64,000 bases of DNA from positions 806,001 through 870,000 of the forward strand of contig OZ024883.1 in the NCBI GenBank assembly GCA_964017185.1. The letters are read 5' to 3'. The notes beneath the pieces are model-generated. The model had not been told where the DNA came from. It saw only the letters and a program-made list of their open reading frames with translations, and did no database searches. This DNA comes from Rugalucina vietnamica. Lineage: Eukaryota > Mollusca > Bivalvia > Lucinida > Lucinidae. The translations under genes were made by a program, and so were the position numbers. This document shows, one piece after another, positions 43,901 through 53,149 of the stretch; position 1 is the stretch's first letter, and each line of letters starts with the position of its first letter.

Positions 43901-46900
43901 GGTTTGTTTTGGACCTGGTCAGAACCCAAATTGTTGGTTTTCTCAAGCACAGGCACATTTAACAATCCTGACTTGGCAATGTTGATTATTGCATCCAAAA
44001 TGTTCAAATGGAATGAATTGTCTGCCTTTATCTAGCCATGGCTATGTTCTCTCAATGTCTTGAATATTTTATAGCAGAACAAAACATGTTATATATTCCA
44101 GTGGTAAGCCATGTCCACCATTCAAGATAGTGATACTGGATGAAGCAGACTCTATGACCAATCCTGCTCAGGTAATACATAGAAACTTTCTTCAGCTATT
44201 GGAAATTGTCGTGTGACTTTTATTTTGCAAATTTCCTGTTTCCGATTTATTAGCGAATTTTTGATTTTGTGAGCAAGTGTCCATGTATACTATATAAAGC
44301 TTAATATTGTGACAGTTTATTAGCGAGAACTTTGGATTCGCGAGGCAACCAATTTGCAAATATAAATGAACATTTCCGAATCTAAAGATCACACTATTGC
44401 ACCAGTTTAACAAGTTTATTGGTTTGATTTCCGTCATTTTGTGTAGGCTTGCCTTTAGTATAGGGCAAATTTTCCAAAGGGTTGACAGGAAATGAAATTG
44501 TAGAACTTAGTCAGATTTCTCCCAGAGTTGTGGTCTGATCAAGGTTTATTTTTGTGTATAATTTCAAGACTTTAATGGACCTCTACTATGGATTATGCAT
44601 TGTTCTAAAGCTGTGTCAGCATCAGGATTACATGTCCATGTAATATATACCCCCTTATACCCCACATTTATATAGCAAAACAGGGGTATGCAGGGGTATA
44701 CGTTTTTCTTATTTTTGCTCTAAAACATAGTGGGTACTCGATAAAACGGCCTCGACAAGGCGTTTCTAACATGTACATGTACCAACAATCTATGTTTTGA
44801 GCAAAAGTAATTAAAATACAAAATTATTCCACAGAAATTTTTCAATTTTCACAACTTAAGAAATCTCTGTGTATTGCATGATAAGATTTCATAATGGAAT
44901 CGCCATATGTTGTGTCTGCCAGGTTACTATTGTTTGCATCTTCATATCCAAGACTAGTTAAATTCTACATGCAAAATAACAACTAATAAGAATAATAAAA
45001 TAAGAAAGGTCAAACTTTCCTGACATAACATGTTGCAAAATGCACTAAAAGTAATAATGATAATAAAATGGGTTGTCTATTTCCAGGCTGCATTAAGAAG
45101 AACCATGGAGAAAGAATCCAAGACCACAAGATTCTGCCTGATCTGTAACTACGTTAGTCGTATCATCGAGCCTATAGCCTCCCGTTGTGCCAAATTCCGA
45201 TTTAAGCCATTAGCTGAGGATATACTGACGGGGAGATTGAGGGGGATCTGTGAGAAGGAGAATATCAGCTGTAATGAAGAGGTTAGTGTTCTGGAATATT
45301 TCACTACATTAGTTGTTGATTGAGGCGATAGCGTCCCGATGTGCCAAGTTCAGGTTTAAGCTGTTAGCCTGAAGGTATTGATGGGGAGATTGAGGGGGAT
45401 ATGTAAAAAAAGAATATCAGCTGTAATGAAGAGGTTAGTTTTGTAGAATATTTACTATGTTAGTCGTATCATTGAGCTGATAGCGTCCAAACTAAGTTCA
45501 GGTTTAAGCCATTAGCAGAGGATATACTGACAGGCAGATTGAGGGGGATCTGTGAGATAGAGAATTTCAGTTGTAACAAAGAGGTTAGTTTCTTAGAATA
45601 TTTTACTACGTTAGTCATATCATTTAGCCGATAGCATGCGGATGTGCCAAGTTCTGGTTTAAACAGCTAGCAGAGGACATACTGACTGGAAGACTGCTGA
45701 GAAAGAGAATATTAGTTGTAATAAAGAGGCAAGTTTATATCTGACTGACTTTTTAAATGTTACTGCGTCTTTTATTGTTACCTATCGATATTCAGATACT
45801 TTGACATGACATATGAGCCACCTCGTGAGAAAACCAACAATCTGCATATGCGAAAACAAAGACGCAGATCAGCTTCGCGGTAACCGCGAAGCTGATCAGC
45901 GCCTTTGTTTTCGCTGCTCGGATAGTACAATTCCTCTTCTACTTAAATCCGAAATTTCATGCTTCTGGCTCTTTTCTGTGACTGTACAGGCCGGTTTATG
46001 TCGGACCTGTTCGGAAACAACATTGTTGGTTTTCCCACGAGGCGGCTCATATATAAAGTAGGCTTGATAATGATTGAATCAGGACTGTTAGTAAGAGAAC
46101 TTTATTTAGAAGTACCAGTAATTCTGGCCCAAATGGTGCAAGTGGAGCATGTCAATTGTCTGTTTGCAACCTTGTCAAAGAAGAACCTTGACTAATGTCA
46201 GAGCTATCAATGGCTTTGCACAGAAAAATTGTGCTTATGGGTGGCAGCCCAAACATTACATCAGCTGTCCATGAATAAACATGAAGCAAGAAATAAAACA
46301 AACCTTTTTTTTTCAAGGCATGAAATCTATACCTTCTGGCAAAGTCAAGGATTTGTGAATAGTTCAGAAACAGAATTTCTGTAAATAATGGCGGAACATA
46401 AATCTCCGATCTTACTGTTACAGTATACATGTAAGCATGTTTCATTGCAGGGTTTGAAAGCTTTGCTGTATACTTCGGAGGGTGATCTGAGAAAAGCCAT
46501 CACATTTCTACAGAGTGCTTCCAGGCTGAAACCAGAGGACACAATAACTCAGGCTGATATCTTTGAAATAGCAGGGGTAGGTAACTTTAGTATCAGACGA
46601 CAATCAGAAGAAAGGCTGTCATACGGTAGAAGCCCCTGTGGGGTAGTGGTTAAGCCATTTGCCTTGTAAGGAAGTGGTCCTGGGTTTAATCACAGGCTTC
46701 TTCAGTCTTTCAGATAAGACTTTAAATAAAAACAAGTTCCATCTTCATGTCACTGAAGCTGTTGAGTGGGACTTAAAACATCATTATCGCACCTGCTTAT
46801 AGCAGGGTGCGATATAGGAGTTCAAATTTCCGTCCGTCCGTACGTTCGTTCGTTCGTCCGTTCGTTCGTCCGTCAACATTTACGTCGAAGTTTAGTTTTC

Positions 46901-49900
46901 TTGACAACAGAGATAGCTGCGAGTCTGAAACCTTGCATAGTAATTGTCCCTGACATACCCTTCAAGCACGCACCTTAACCCGGTGCCCTTGACCTATATT
47001 TCACGGTCCACTGACTTTGAAAATTTTTTACGTCGAAGTTTTGTCAACATTTACGTCGAAGTTTGGTTTTCTCGCCATCAGAGATAGCTGCGAGTCTGAA
47101 ACCTTGCATAGTAATTGTCCTTGACATACCCTTCAAGCACGCACCTTAACCCAGTGCCCTTGACCTATATTTCACGGTCCACTGACTTTGAAAATTTTTA
47201 CGTCAAAGTTTGGTTTTCTCGACATCAGAGATAGCTGCGAGTCTGAAACCTTGTGTTGTAATTGTCCTTGACATACCCTTCAAGCACGCACCTTAATCCG
47301 GTGCCCTTGACCTATCTTTCACGGTCCACTGACTTTGATAATTTTTACGTCAAAGTTTGGTTTTCTCGACATCAGAGATAGCTGCAAGTCTGAAACCTTG
47401 CTTAGTAATTGTCCTTGACATACCCTTCAAGCACGCACCTTAACCCGGTGCTCTTGACCTACTTTTTCATGGTCCACTGACTTTTTTACGTCGAAGTTTG
47501 GTTTTCTCGTCATCAGAGATAGCTGCGAGTCTGAAACCTTGCATAGTAATTGTCCTTGACATGCCCTTCAAGCACGCACCTTGACCCGGTGCCCTTGAAC
47601 TATATTTCACGATCTATTGACTTTGCCCGATGCAGGTGCGATATCGACCTCCACGGAGTTCTTGTTTTATGAGATCAACTTAAAAAACTGCTTCTATTAA
47701 GGCTTCAAGACTCCACTTGGTGCAAAAGGAACATAAATATATCCAGGTTTATTTCTAAAGAGATCGACTGTGAAGAGTATCATGACTCATTATCGCACCT
47801 GCTTATAGCAGGGTGCGATATAGGAGTCCAAATTTCTGTCCGTCCGTTCGTTCGTCAGTCCGTCAACATTTACGTCGAAGTTTGGTTTTCTCAACATCAG
47901 AGATAGCTGCGAGTCTGAAACCTTGCATAGTAATTGTCCTTGACATACCCTTCAAGCACGCACCTTAACCCGGTGCCCTTGACCTATATTTCACGGTCCA
48001 CTGACTTTGAAAATTTTTACGTCGAAGTTTGGTTTTCTCGACATCAGAGATACCTGCGAGACTGAAACTTTGCTTAGTAATTGTCCTTGACATACCCTTC
48101 AAGCACGCACCTTAACCCAGTGCCCTTGACCTATATTTCACGGTCCACTGCTTTGAAAAATTTTACATCGAAGTTTGGTTTTCTCGACATCAGAGATAGC
48201 TGCAAGTCTGAAACCTTGCATAGTAATTGTCCTTGACATACCCTTCAAGCACGCACCTTAACCTGGTGCCCTTGACCTATATTTCACGGTCCACTGACTT
48301 ATATTTCATGGTCTATTGACTTTGCCTGATGCAGGTGCGATATCGACCTCCGCGGAGTTCTTGTTTTGTCATTAAATTTATGTAATATCTCAAAATGATT
48401 TGCATTTTCAGGTAGTTCCAGATGATGTGATTGACAACCTACTCACAGTCTGCCACTCCAACTCATATGAGAAGCTACAGGCCACGGTACAGGTAAGGGG
48501 GCTCTCACACCTGGTTTCTATCACACCTGCTTATAGCAGGGTGCGATATAGGAGTCCAAATTTCCGTCAGTCCGTTCCTCAACATTTACGTCAAAGTTTG
48601 GTTTTCTCTACATCAGTGAGAGCTAGGAGTGTGAAACCTTGCATAGTAATTGTCCTTGACATATCCTTCAAGCACGCATCTTGACCCGGTGCCCTTGACC
48701 TATATTTTACGGTCCATTGACTTTGTTAATTTTTACGTCAAAGTTTCGTTTTCTCTATATCAGTAATAGCTGCGAGTGTGAAACCTTGCATAGTAATTGT
48801 CATTGACATGCGCTTCAAGCACGCACCTTGACCTGGTGCCCTTGACCTATATTTCACGGTCCATTGACTTTGTTAATTTTTATGTCGAAGTTTGGTTTTC
48901 TCTGCATCAGTGATAGCTGTGAGTGTGAAACCTTGCACAGTAATTGTCCTTGACATACCCTTCAAGCACACACCTTGACCCAGTGCCCTTGACCTATATT
49001 TCACACTCCATTGACTTTGTAAATTTTTACATCGATGTTTGGTTTTCTCTGCATCAGTGATAGCTGCGAGTGTGAAACCTTGCAAAGTAATTGTCCTTGA
49101 CATACCCTTCTAGCACGCACCTTGACCCGCTGACCTTGTCCGATATTTTATGGTCCATTGACTTTGTTAATTTTTACGTCAAAGTTTTTTTTTCTGCATC
49201 AGTGATAGCTGCGAGTGTGAAACCTTGCATAGTAAATGTCATTTACATACCCTTTCAGAACACACCTTTACCTGGTGCCCTCACGTTTTTAGTTATTATG
49301 CCAGATGCAGGTGCGATATCGACCTCCGTGGAGTTCTTGTATAATCTATCTCTTTAATCCTGAAAATTCTCCAGTTTTTGTTGCTGATACCAGATACCAG
49401 AAGGAGAAATAGATGGGCTGCTTGTGCCTTCAGGCAAAGCTTCTGACCGACCATCTGATTACTGGTGAACCGCTCATGTCTGAGCCTGCCCAGGAAAAGT
49501 GGTTTAGTCAAACCATCCATACATATAAGCCTTATTATTATAGCCCCGCTTTGAAAAAGTGGGGCTATACTGGATTCACCCTGTCCTTCCGTCGTTCTGT
49601 CCTTCCGTTATTCCGTTATTCCGTCCATAATTCTGTTACCACTCATAACTTGAGAACCAGTTGTAAGACTTTAACCAAATTTGGCATATGCATCAATATT
49701 GACAATATTAACTTATGTATAAATGCATGTCAGTTTCCCCAAATTTGCATAAGAGTTATTGCCCTTGGATGGCCCTATATTGACATCAGAATTTCTTTTC
49801 CGCTCAATATCTTCAGAACGAATTGACAGAATCCGACCAAATTTTGTATGCACGTCATCATTGACAAGATCTAGCTTGGGATTGTTACCCATCATTTTTC

Positions 49901-52646
49901 GCAAAATTTTGACGGAGTTACGGCCCTTGATTGAATTCAGAATTTCGTTTCCGCTCAATATCTTGAGAATGAATTGACAGAATCCGACCAAATTTTGTAT
50001 GCACACCATCATTGACAAGATCTAGCGTGGGATTGTTACCCGTCATTTTTCGCAAAATTTTGACGGAGTTATGGCCATTTATTGAGGTCAGAATTTCGTT
50101 TCTGCTCAATATCTTGAGAACGAATTGACATAATCAGACCAAATTTTGTGTGCGCATCAATATTGACGAGATCTAGCTTGTGATAGTTACCTGTCATTAT
50201 TTTTTCACCCTGCAAAAAAGCTGAGAAGCGGGGCTATAGTCAGATTCTCTGACAATTCTAGTTGGCTTTGTTGGGTGGTTATATTTATGAAGGGCATTTT
50301 GAGTGTCATGACATCCTAATGTTGGGTAAAAGTCTCATAAAATGGAGGCAACGTCCCGACATGACCATTGCCGTTGACTGGGACATAAAGCATCAATTCA
50401 AACAAACAAAATAGATCTATAGTACATTTACTCATGTAAAACAGCAACAATGAGGCTTGGGACTATGATGAGTTTAGTCCAAGAAATGTTGTATTCAGCT
50501 CTGACTTGCAGACAAAACTACATATATGTACATGCAAGATTGCTTTGTGTTTTAGGAGTTGATGAATGAAGGTCATGCCGCCTCACAGCTGATTCTACAA
50601 CTTCATGACAAACTAGTGCAACTTGATGACCTTCAAGATACCCCAAAATCTGTCATAATGGAAAAACTAGCCGTAAGTTTCCAAAATATTATACCGCGGA
50701 CTTGCTTATGCAATGTGATGTTTGTTGGAAAGCAGTGGATCAGTGATAATTTTAGTCTCTGAATTTGTAAAGGGTAGTCATGGTTCTAAACATGATAAAT
50801 TGGTACACCAAGATGACCTACAAGATTATCCTTTGAGAACTATCTCACCAAGAGACACAACTAATGCTAAGTAAACATGTGTGTATGTTTGCAAGACAGT
50901 GCTCAAGATAAGGATTGAGGGTCAATGGGTATTTACCCACCTCTTTTTGGCTTAATTGGGTATTTCGGATTCCATTGGGTAAAAATATAATTTTTAAAAT
51001 TTCCAATTGGGTACTTCACGTTTCTGAATAGGGTATCCTAATTGAGGATGAAAGTAAAAGTTAAAATTAAAAACAAAAATCATGTGTTTCATTAATAAAT
51101 GATTTGCCTCTTGTTTTGAGGGTATCTCAGCTCATTTGCTATAACATTGTACAAAGTGATACTTGAAAAGTTATCCTCAATTATCACTGACTACAGGTCT
51201 ATGTTATTAAGTTTTTTCTAAAAGCTAATACTTGTTAAATCTATTTTTTGCAATGTCAAGAAAAGACAAAATTTACATTTCAAATGACATAAAATATTTA
51301 GGAAGCTGCTTCCTGTTGTTTTGCTCAATGAGGTGATATCTGAAATTGATCTATTTTTATATAAACTATTGCAACTAGATGCAGAGCCATCACGCTGTTT
51401 ATAATACAAGCATAGTGGGAGGGGTACGTTTAACAAAGATCGTAAGTTGCGTAACATTTTAGGATGCTCTTTAGCTTTTAATTGCAGAATCAATGAATTG
51501 TTTGTTTGGAAATAATGAACAATAAAATTTTAACAAGTGTTCTTAACTTTACATACAAGAAATTCAATCTGATGGGTCATTATTGAAAGAAATAAGCTAA
51601 AGAATTGGGCTTCCTTTTCTCCCAGTCAAACTGAAAGTACAATTCATATTGCACAAGTCTATTCTCTAGCGCAACCTGGCAACGAAAATCGATTGGATGA
51701 AATTATTGGCTCATAGTCTTGATCATCAAGACGCTCTATACAGTATGAATGGTAAAACGGGAACCAAGTTCCAAAAATAGACACATGTGCTCGATTGTAA
51801 CTACACGCATGTCCAAGCACAATTTGGTAAACATCCTGTATTTTGACATGAATTGAAATAGGGCTGTACGCAAAGAAAATAATCTGATTTGCGTATCGAA
51901 GATTTCTTTTGCTTTTTTGTACGCAGACCTGTAAATCTTAATTGGGTTTTAAGACATTTTAATTGGGTAAATACGCAGATACGCTGCTTATCTGTAGCAC
52001 TGGCAAGAGAAGCATAAAAAAAAAAAAATGATTATTTCATAGTAGCAACCCTTTCACTGACCAGTCAGCATGGTATTGCAAGCAATTGTTTACATAAGCA
52101 GCATTGTGGGAAACACCTGCTACATGTATTTTGATATGTCAAATTAAAGGCTATGTCTGATGGGCAGAAAACACATTCTTGCACACCAGACAGAAATTGC
52201 CACACTTTTTGCCTGGGTGATAAAATTGCATCTCACCCAGGTGTTCTCACCCAGGCCAAAAAAATTACGCAAAACCTTAAAATAAACCAGATTTTGGGGG
52301 TTGTTGTGCAAGAAAAAGAATCTAATATGGTGTTCTGTTCTAGATGGAAGTTTCCAACCCTCGGGATGACCGTGCTGAGCGGAACCGAGGGTTGGAAACT
52401 TCCATCTAGAACAGAACCCCATATAAGATTCTTATAATCTACCCTAAAATTTCAATTGACCATGGGCAAAAGCTATACCCAACTATTTACATTACATCCC
52501 CATTGAGGGATTTGCGTAACTGTTTATTCATATATTGTCTCTGTTGAATGTTACAGATAGTTGACAAATGTCTGATGGATGGCGCAGATGAATTTCTACA
52601 ACTGATGTCACTGTGTTCTATTATAATGCAACAGTTTTGTAAATGA
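37815..52646 (+). CDS. RFC4: Replication factor C subunit 4 (clamp loader), ten exons, 354 aa
   Basis: RFC4 is one of the small AAA+ subunits of the RFC complex, which loads PCNA onto primer-template junctions in the nucleus using ATP. Exons: 37815-37924, 38665-38743, 42009-42088, 43032-43148, 44102-44171, 45087-45281, 46451-46576, 48412-48492, 50556-50672, 52557-52646. They sum to 1065 nt, and all junctions keep frame and GT-AG ends. Landmarks: start [13 protein letters not shown] box VPWVEKYRP, Walker A GPPGTGKT (71-78), NASDERGI, Walker B ILDEAD (140-145), sensor-1 region ICNYVSR, arginine-finger SRC (184-186), [14 protein letters not shown], and the C-terminal collar ending MQQFCK. The length is close to the human protein. 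Every intron except the first holds visible repeats or decayed exon copies. The gene looks functional. Confidence 0.96.
37983..38217 (-). mobile_element. Palindromic MITE Family 1, copy 4 (worn, RFC4 intron 1)
   Basis: AGAAAAACGG, GAAATTTCGGATTTATGCAG and TGCACAGCTGGTCTGTGG align with Family 1 in reverse. It directly abuts copy 5. Confidence 0.75.
38218..38452 (-). mobile_element. Palindromic MITE Family 1, copy 5 (RFC4 intron 1)
   Basis: TGAGCCGTGATGTGAGAAAA to CTCATGATATGGCCCA, with GAAAACAAAGGCGCTGATCA and TGATCTGTGTCTTTGTTTTC arms. Confidence 0.85.
38665..38743 (+). CDS. RFC4: RFC4 exon 2
   Basis: Acceptor TGATATTTCAG, donor GTAAGC. Encodes [20 protein letters not shown], the first helix region of the AAA+ module. 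Confidence 0.94.
38781..38987 (-). mobile_element. tRNA-derived SINE, reverse (RFC4 intron 2)
   Basis: The sense strand starts AGCACAGTGGCCATGGTAGG, B box region GGTCCTGGGTTAGATACC, then the tail ATGACTGAAAAAAAAATTGC and GGGGACATTAAGC. Confidence 0.7.
39001..39211 (-). mobile_element. Palindromic MITE Family 1, copy 6 (RFC4 intron 2)
   Basis: TGAGCCGCCTCGTGGGAAAA on the left and CTTGAGACGGCCCA on the right, with the central loop of the core hairpin deleted (GGCGTGATCAGATCTGTGCC). Confidence 0.88.
39371..41962 (+). mobile_element. Helentron/Helitron-like element with two tandem arrays (RFC4 intron 2)
   Basis: The 5' end TAGCTCGACTGCACGAAGTG has a short stem with CAAAGAGCTA. The 3' end AGAAGCAGTCGAGCATGCTG then TCCTGCGACAGCTCTTAT repeats the terminal GCAGTCGAGC in inverse, as in subterminal repeats of Helentrons. 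Inside, array A (about 39440-40440) has four units of roughly 165 bp (one carrying the double-hairpin insertion). Array B (about 40530-41870) has about eleven units of roughly 128 bp with TTCAGTGATTTTGCCTTATA and AGGTCACTGTGACCTAATTT. No Rep/helicase gene, so non-autonomous. Its 3' end lies 46 bp before exon 3. The 63956-64000 sequence is the same 3' terminus, reversed. Confidence 0.8.
39614..39908. mobile_element. Double-hairpin element, copy 1, inside the Helentron array
   Basis: Module A runs TTCTTGCACA...TGTGCAAGAA with inner TGCCTGGGTGATAAAATTGC. Module B has arms TTCTGTTCTAGGTGGAAGTT and AACTTACATCTAGAACAGAA flanking GGGATGACCGTGCTGAG and its reverse. The same composite occurs at 52174-52436. 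Confidence 0.85.
42009..42088 (+). CDS. RFC4: RFC4 exon 3 (Walker A)
   Basis: Acceptor TTTATGTTTTCAG, donor GTAAGC. Encodes [20 protein letters not shown], the ATP-binding P-loop. Confidence 0.96.
42325..42572 (+). mobile_element. tRNA-derived SINE (family S1), RFC4 intron 3
   Basis: GGCCCCCGTGGCCGAGCGGT A box, GGTTCGAGCC B box, body GACAAGCCAAGTTCTGCTTG, tail GAAAGGGACGTAAAACC and poly-A. A complete copy. Confidence 0.9.
42836..43008. mobile_element. hAT-type MITE remnant, RFC4 intron 3
   Basis: The right end, reversed, reads CAGTGGCAGATTTAGAGGGG. The left end is CATCAGGAATTTAGATAAGG. Such CAGTGGC(A/G)GAT ends are usual in animal hAT MITEs. The target duplication is not clear. Confidence 0.55.
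43032..43148 (+). CDS. RFC4: RFC4 exon 4
   Basis: Acceptor TTGTATTGCAG, donor GTAAGT. Encodes [20 protein letters not shown], the conserved NASDERGI block. Confidence 0.96.
   Translation, partial: GHVQNSGARTECLRRERDQCCERKGEEIFTTNSQWYQA
43188..43428 (+). mobile_element. tRNA-derived SINE (family S1), RFC4 intron 4
   Basis: GGCCCCCGTGGCTATGCGGT head, GGTTCGAGTCCC B box, the same body as 42325 and a poly-A tail. Only 39 bp from the exon 4 donor. Confidence 0.9.
43505..43712 (+). mobile_element. Diverged copy of the SINE-like repeat at 17683
   Basis: Shares AGAAAAAGTGGTTGAGTAAA, CCCATGAAATGGAGTTAAAG and a GACATTAAGCAACAAATGAA tail. Confidence 0.6.
43722..43955 (+). mobile_element. Palindromic MITE Family 1, copy 7 (RFC4 intron 4)
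   Basis: TGAGCCACCGCATGAGAAAA, core CAGATCAGCTTCACAGTAAC / GCGAAGCTGATCAGCGCC, right end TTGTTGGTTTTCTCAAGCAC. Confidence 0.88.
44102..44171 (+). CDS. RFC4: RFC4 exon 5 (Walker B)
   Basis: Acceptor TATATATTCCAG, donor GTAATA. Encodes [20 protein letters not shown] with the DEAD-box-like Walker B. Confidence 0.96.
44633..44905. mobile_element. Palindromic MITE Family 2, copy 4 (RFC4 intron 5)
   Basis: ATATACCCCCTTATACCCCA, GTTTTTCTTATTTTTGCTCT, left-arm CATAGTGGGTACTCG and right-arm ACCAACAATCTATGTTTTGA. Confidence 0.8.
45087..45281 (+). CDS. RFC4: RFC4 exon 6 (sensor 1 and SRC motif)
   Basis: Acceptor GTCTATTTCCAG, donor GTTAGT. Encodes [20 protein letters not shown], then [10 protein letters not shown] whose SRC Arg contacts the neighbouring subunit's ATP. 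The 3' two thirds recur as decayed tandem copies in intron 6. Confidence 0.96.
45305..45740 (+). repeat. Three decayed tandem copies of RFC4 exon 6 3' part plus donor region
   Basis: A unit of about 155 bp, beginning at ACTACGTTAGTCGTATCAT in exon 6 (about 45148), repeats at about 45305, 45450 and 45605. Each copy shows the AGCGTCC..TGTGCCAAGTTC, GATTGAGGGGGAT and TGTAA.GAAGAGGTTAGT parts. Stops and indels make them non-coding. Two copies keep the GAGGTTAGTT donor-like end, but none has an acceptor. Confidence 0.85.
45814..46049 (+). mobile_element. Palindromic MITE Family 1, copy 8 (full, TA duplication; RFC4 intron 6)
   Basis: TGAGCCACCTCGTGAGAAAA to CCCACGAGGCGGCTCA with TA on both sides (45812-45813, 46050-46051). 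Perfect core AGATCAGCTTCGCGGT / ACCGCGAAGCTGATC. Confidence 0.93.
46451..46576 (+). CDS. RFC4: RFC4 exon 7
   Basis: Acceptor TTTCATTGCAG, donor GTAGGT. Encodes [20 protein letters not shown] (sensor 2 region). Confidence 0.96.
46628..46785 (+). mobile_element. tRNA-derived SINE (family S3), RFC4 intron 7
   Basis: AGAAGCCCCTGTGGGGTAGT head, TGGGTTTAATCAC B-box region, tail GAGTGGGACTTAAAACATCA. The pearl-like element at 46784 begins right at its tail. Confidence 0.75.
46784..47667 (+). mobile_element. Pearl-like (Helitron-type) element 1, RFC4 intron 7
   Basis: The 5' end ATCGCACCTGCTTATAGCAG then GGTGCGATATAGGAGT forms a stem. A CCGT/TCGT microsatellite (46830-46875) follows, then five tandem units of about 150 bp with GTCGAAGTTTGGTTTTCTCG and AAACCTTGCATAGTAATTGT. 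The 3' end is GCAGGTGCGATATCGACCTC and GGAGTTCTTGTTTT. A tetranucleotide microsatellite next to a tandem core of about 160 bp is the hallmark described for bivalve pearl elements. Confidence 0.85.
47790..48367 (+). mobile_element. Pearl-like element 2, RFC4 intron 7
   Basis: The same ends and microsatellite as element 1, three core units, same orientation, only about 120 bp downstream. Confidence 0.85.
48412..48492 (+). CDS. RFC4: RFC4 exon 8
   Basis: Acceptor TGCATTTTCAG, donor GTAAGG. Encodes [20 protein letters not shown], the start of the C-terminal collar. Confidence 0.94.
48518..49340 (+). mobile_element. Pearl-like element 3, RFC4 intron 8
   Basis: Starts ATCACACCTGCTTATAGCAG, five core units (diverged: GTGAAACCTTGCATAGTAAT), and ends GCAGGTGCGATATCGACCTC. 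It begins just 25 bp after exon 8, and its microsatellite is nearly lost. Confidence 0.85.
49405..50405 (+). mobile_element. SINE-like repeat split by a Helentron-like element
   Basis: 49405-49538 and 50263-50405 are the two halves of the repeat seen whole at 17683-17953. The halves join near AAGCCTTA / GGTTATATTT. Confidence 0.8.
49539..50262 (+). mobile_element. Second type of Helentron-like element, RFC4 intron 8
   Basis: The 5' end TATAGCCCCGCTTTGAAAAA with GTGGGGCTATA makes a stem. The 3' end is AGAAGCGGGGCTATAGTCAG then ATTCTCTGACAATTCTAGT. A CCGTTATT microsatellite and about four core units of about 165 bp (TTTCCGCTCAATATCTTGAG, TCCGACCAAATTTTGTATGC). No coding capacity. The empty site at 17683 supports the boundaries. 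Confidence 0.82.
50556..50672 (+). CDS. RFC4: RFC4 exon 9
   Basis: Acceptor TTTGTGTTTTAG, donor GTAAGT. Encodes [20 protein letters not shown], part of the collar domain that holds the RFC pentamer together. Confidence 0.95.
50897..52002. mobile_element. 1.1 kb DNA transposon, CAGTG ends, 6-bp duplication (RFC4 intron 9)
   Basis: Left end CAGTGCTCAAGATAAGG, right end reversed CAGTGCTACAGATAAGC. GCAAGA flanks both (50891-50896, 52003-52008). Subterminal TTTACCC / ATTGGGTA motifs recur. No transposase frame. End sequence is related to those of 8760-12532 and 53615-54359. Confidence 0.85.
52174..52436. mobile_element. Double-hairpin element, copy 2 (RFC4 intron 9)
   Basis: Same two modules as 39614-39908. 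Here module B is shorter, with a near-perfect stem TCTAGATGGAAGTTTCCAAC / GTTGGAAACTTCCATCTAGA. Confidence 0.88.
52557..52646 (+). CDS. RFC4: RFC4 exon 10 (C-terminus, stop)
   Basis: Acceptor TGAATGTTACAG. Encodes [20 protein letters not shown] then SIIMQQFCK and TGA at 52644-52646. This matches the conserved KCLADGADEHLQL ending of animal RFC4. Confidence 0.96.
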   Translation: MVDKCLMDGADEFLQLMSLCSIIMQQFCK

Positions 52647-52778
52647 ATTCTTGGACAGTGCCACTAATGAATTCAGTGTCCAACAAATTTAGAAAGAAGA
52701 CTGGTTTATGCACAAAACAAATGTCTGATGGACGGAGCTGATGAATTTCTACAACTGATGTCACTGTTTGTTTGCTTG

Positions 52779-52851
52779 TGTTGAGGCTTTACGTCCCAGT
52801 CAACAATTTTTCAGTCATGTCGGGACGGAACCAACGCTTCCTGGGTTTACT
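52779..52851 (-). mobile_element. SINE tail fragment
   Basis: TTTACGTCCCAGTCAACAAT then TTTTCAGTCATGTC, a reversed common SINE tail, inserted in a decayed exon 10 copy. Confidence 0.6.
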
Positions 52852-52900
52852 GATGTCACTGTGCTGTATTACTATGCAACAGTTCTGTAAATGAATTCGT

Positions 52901-53149
52901 GAACAGCTCCACTTTCTATGTTGGTGAACAGCGCCACTTTCAATTATGTTCATGAACAGCGCCACTTTCATATTATGTTCGTGAACAGCGCCACTTTCAT
53001 ATGTTCGTGAACATCGCCACTTTCATATTATGTTCATGAACAGGGCCACTTTCATATTATGTTCGTGAACAGCGCCACTTTCATATTATGTTCGTGAACA
53101 GCGCCACTTTCATATTATGTTCGTGAACAGCACCACTTTCATATTATGT
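52901..53149. repeat. 29-bp minisatellite, about nine units
   Basis: Unit GTGAACAGCGCCACTTTCAT plus ATTATGTTC. The first unit lies where the 3' flank of exon 10 (GGACAGTGCCACTAATG) would be in a decayed exon copy, so the array seems to have grown out of RFC4 3' sequence. Confidence 0.9.

Noticed and set aside
45305..45740. Extra coding exons or mutually exclusive exons of RFC4
   Set aside because: The copies contain stops and indels and lack acceptors. The ten-exon model is complete without them.
46784..49340. A single long satellite array
   Set aside because: Three separate blocks have defined shared ends and are interrupted by RFC4 exon 8 and unrelated sequence.
52901..53149. CRISPR-like array
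   Set aside because: The 29-bp units are directly adjacent with no unique spacers, in an animal genome; it is a minisatellite.
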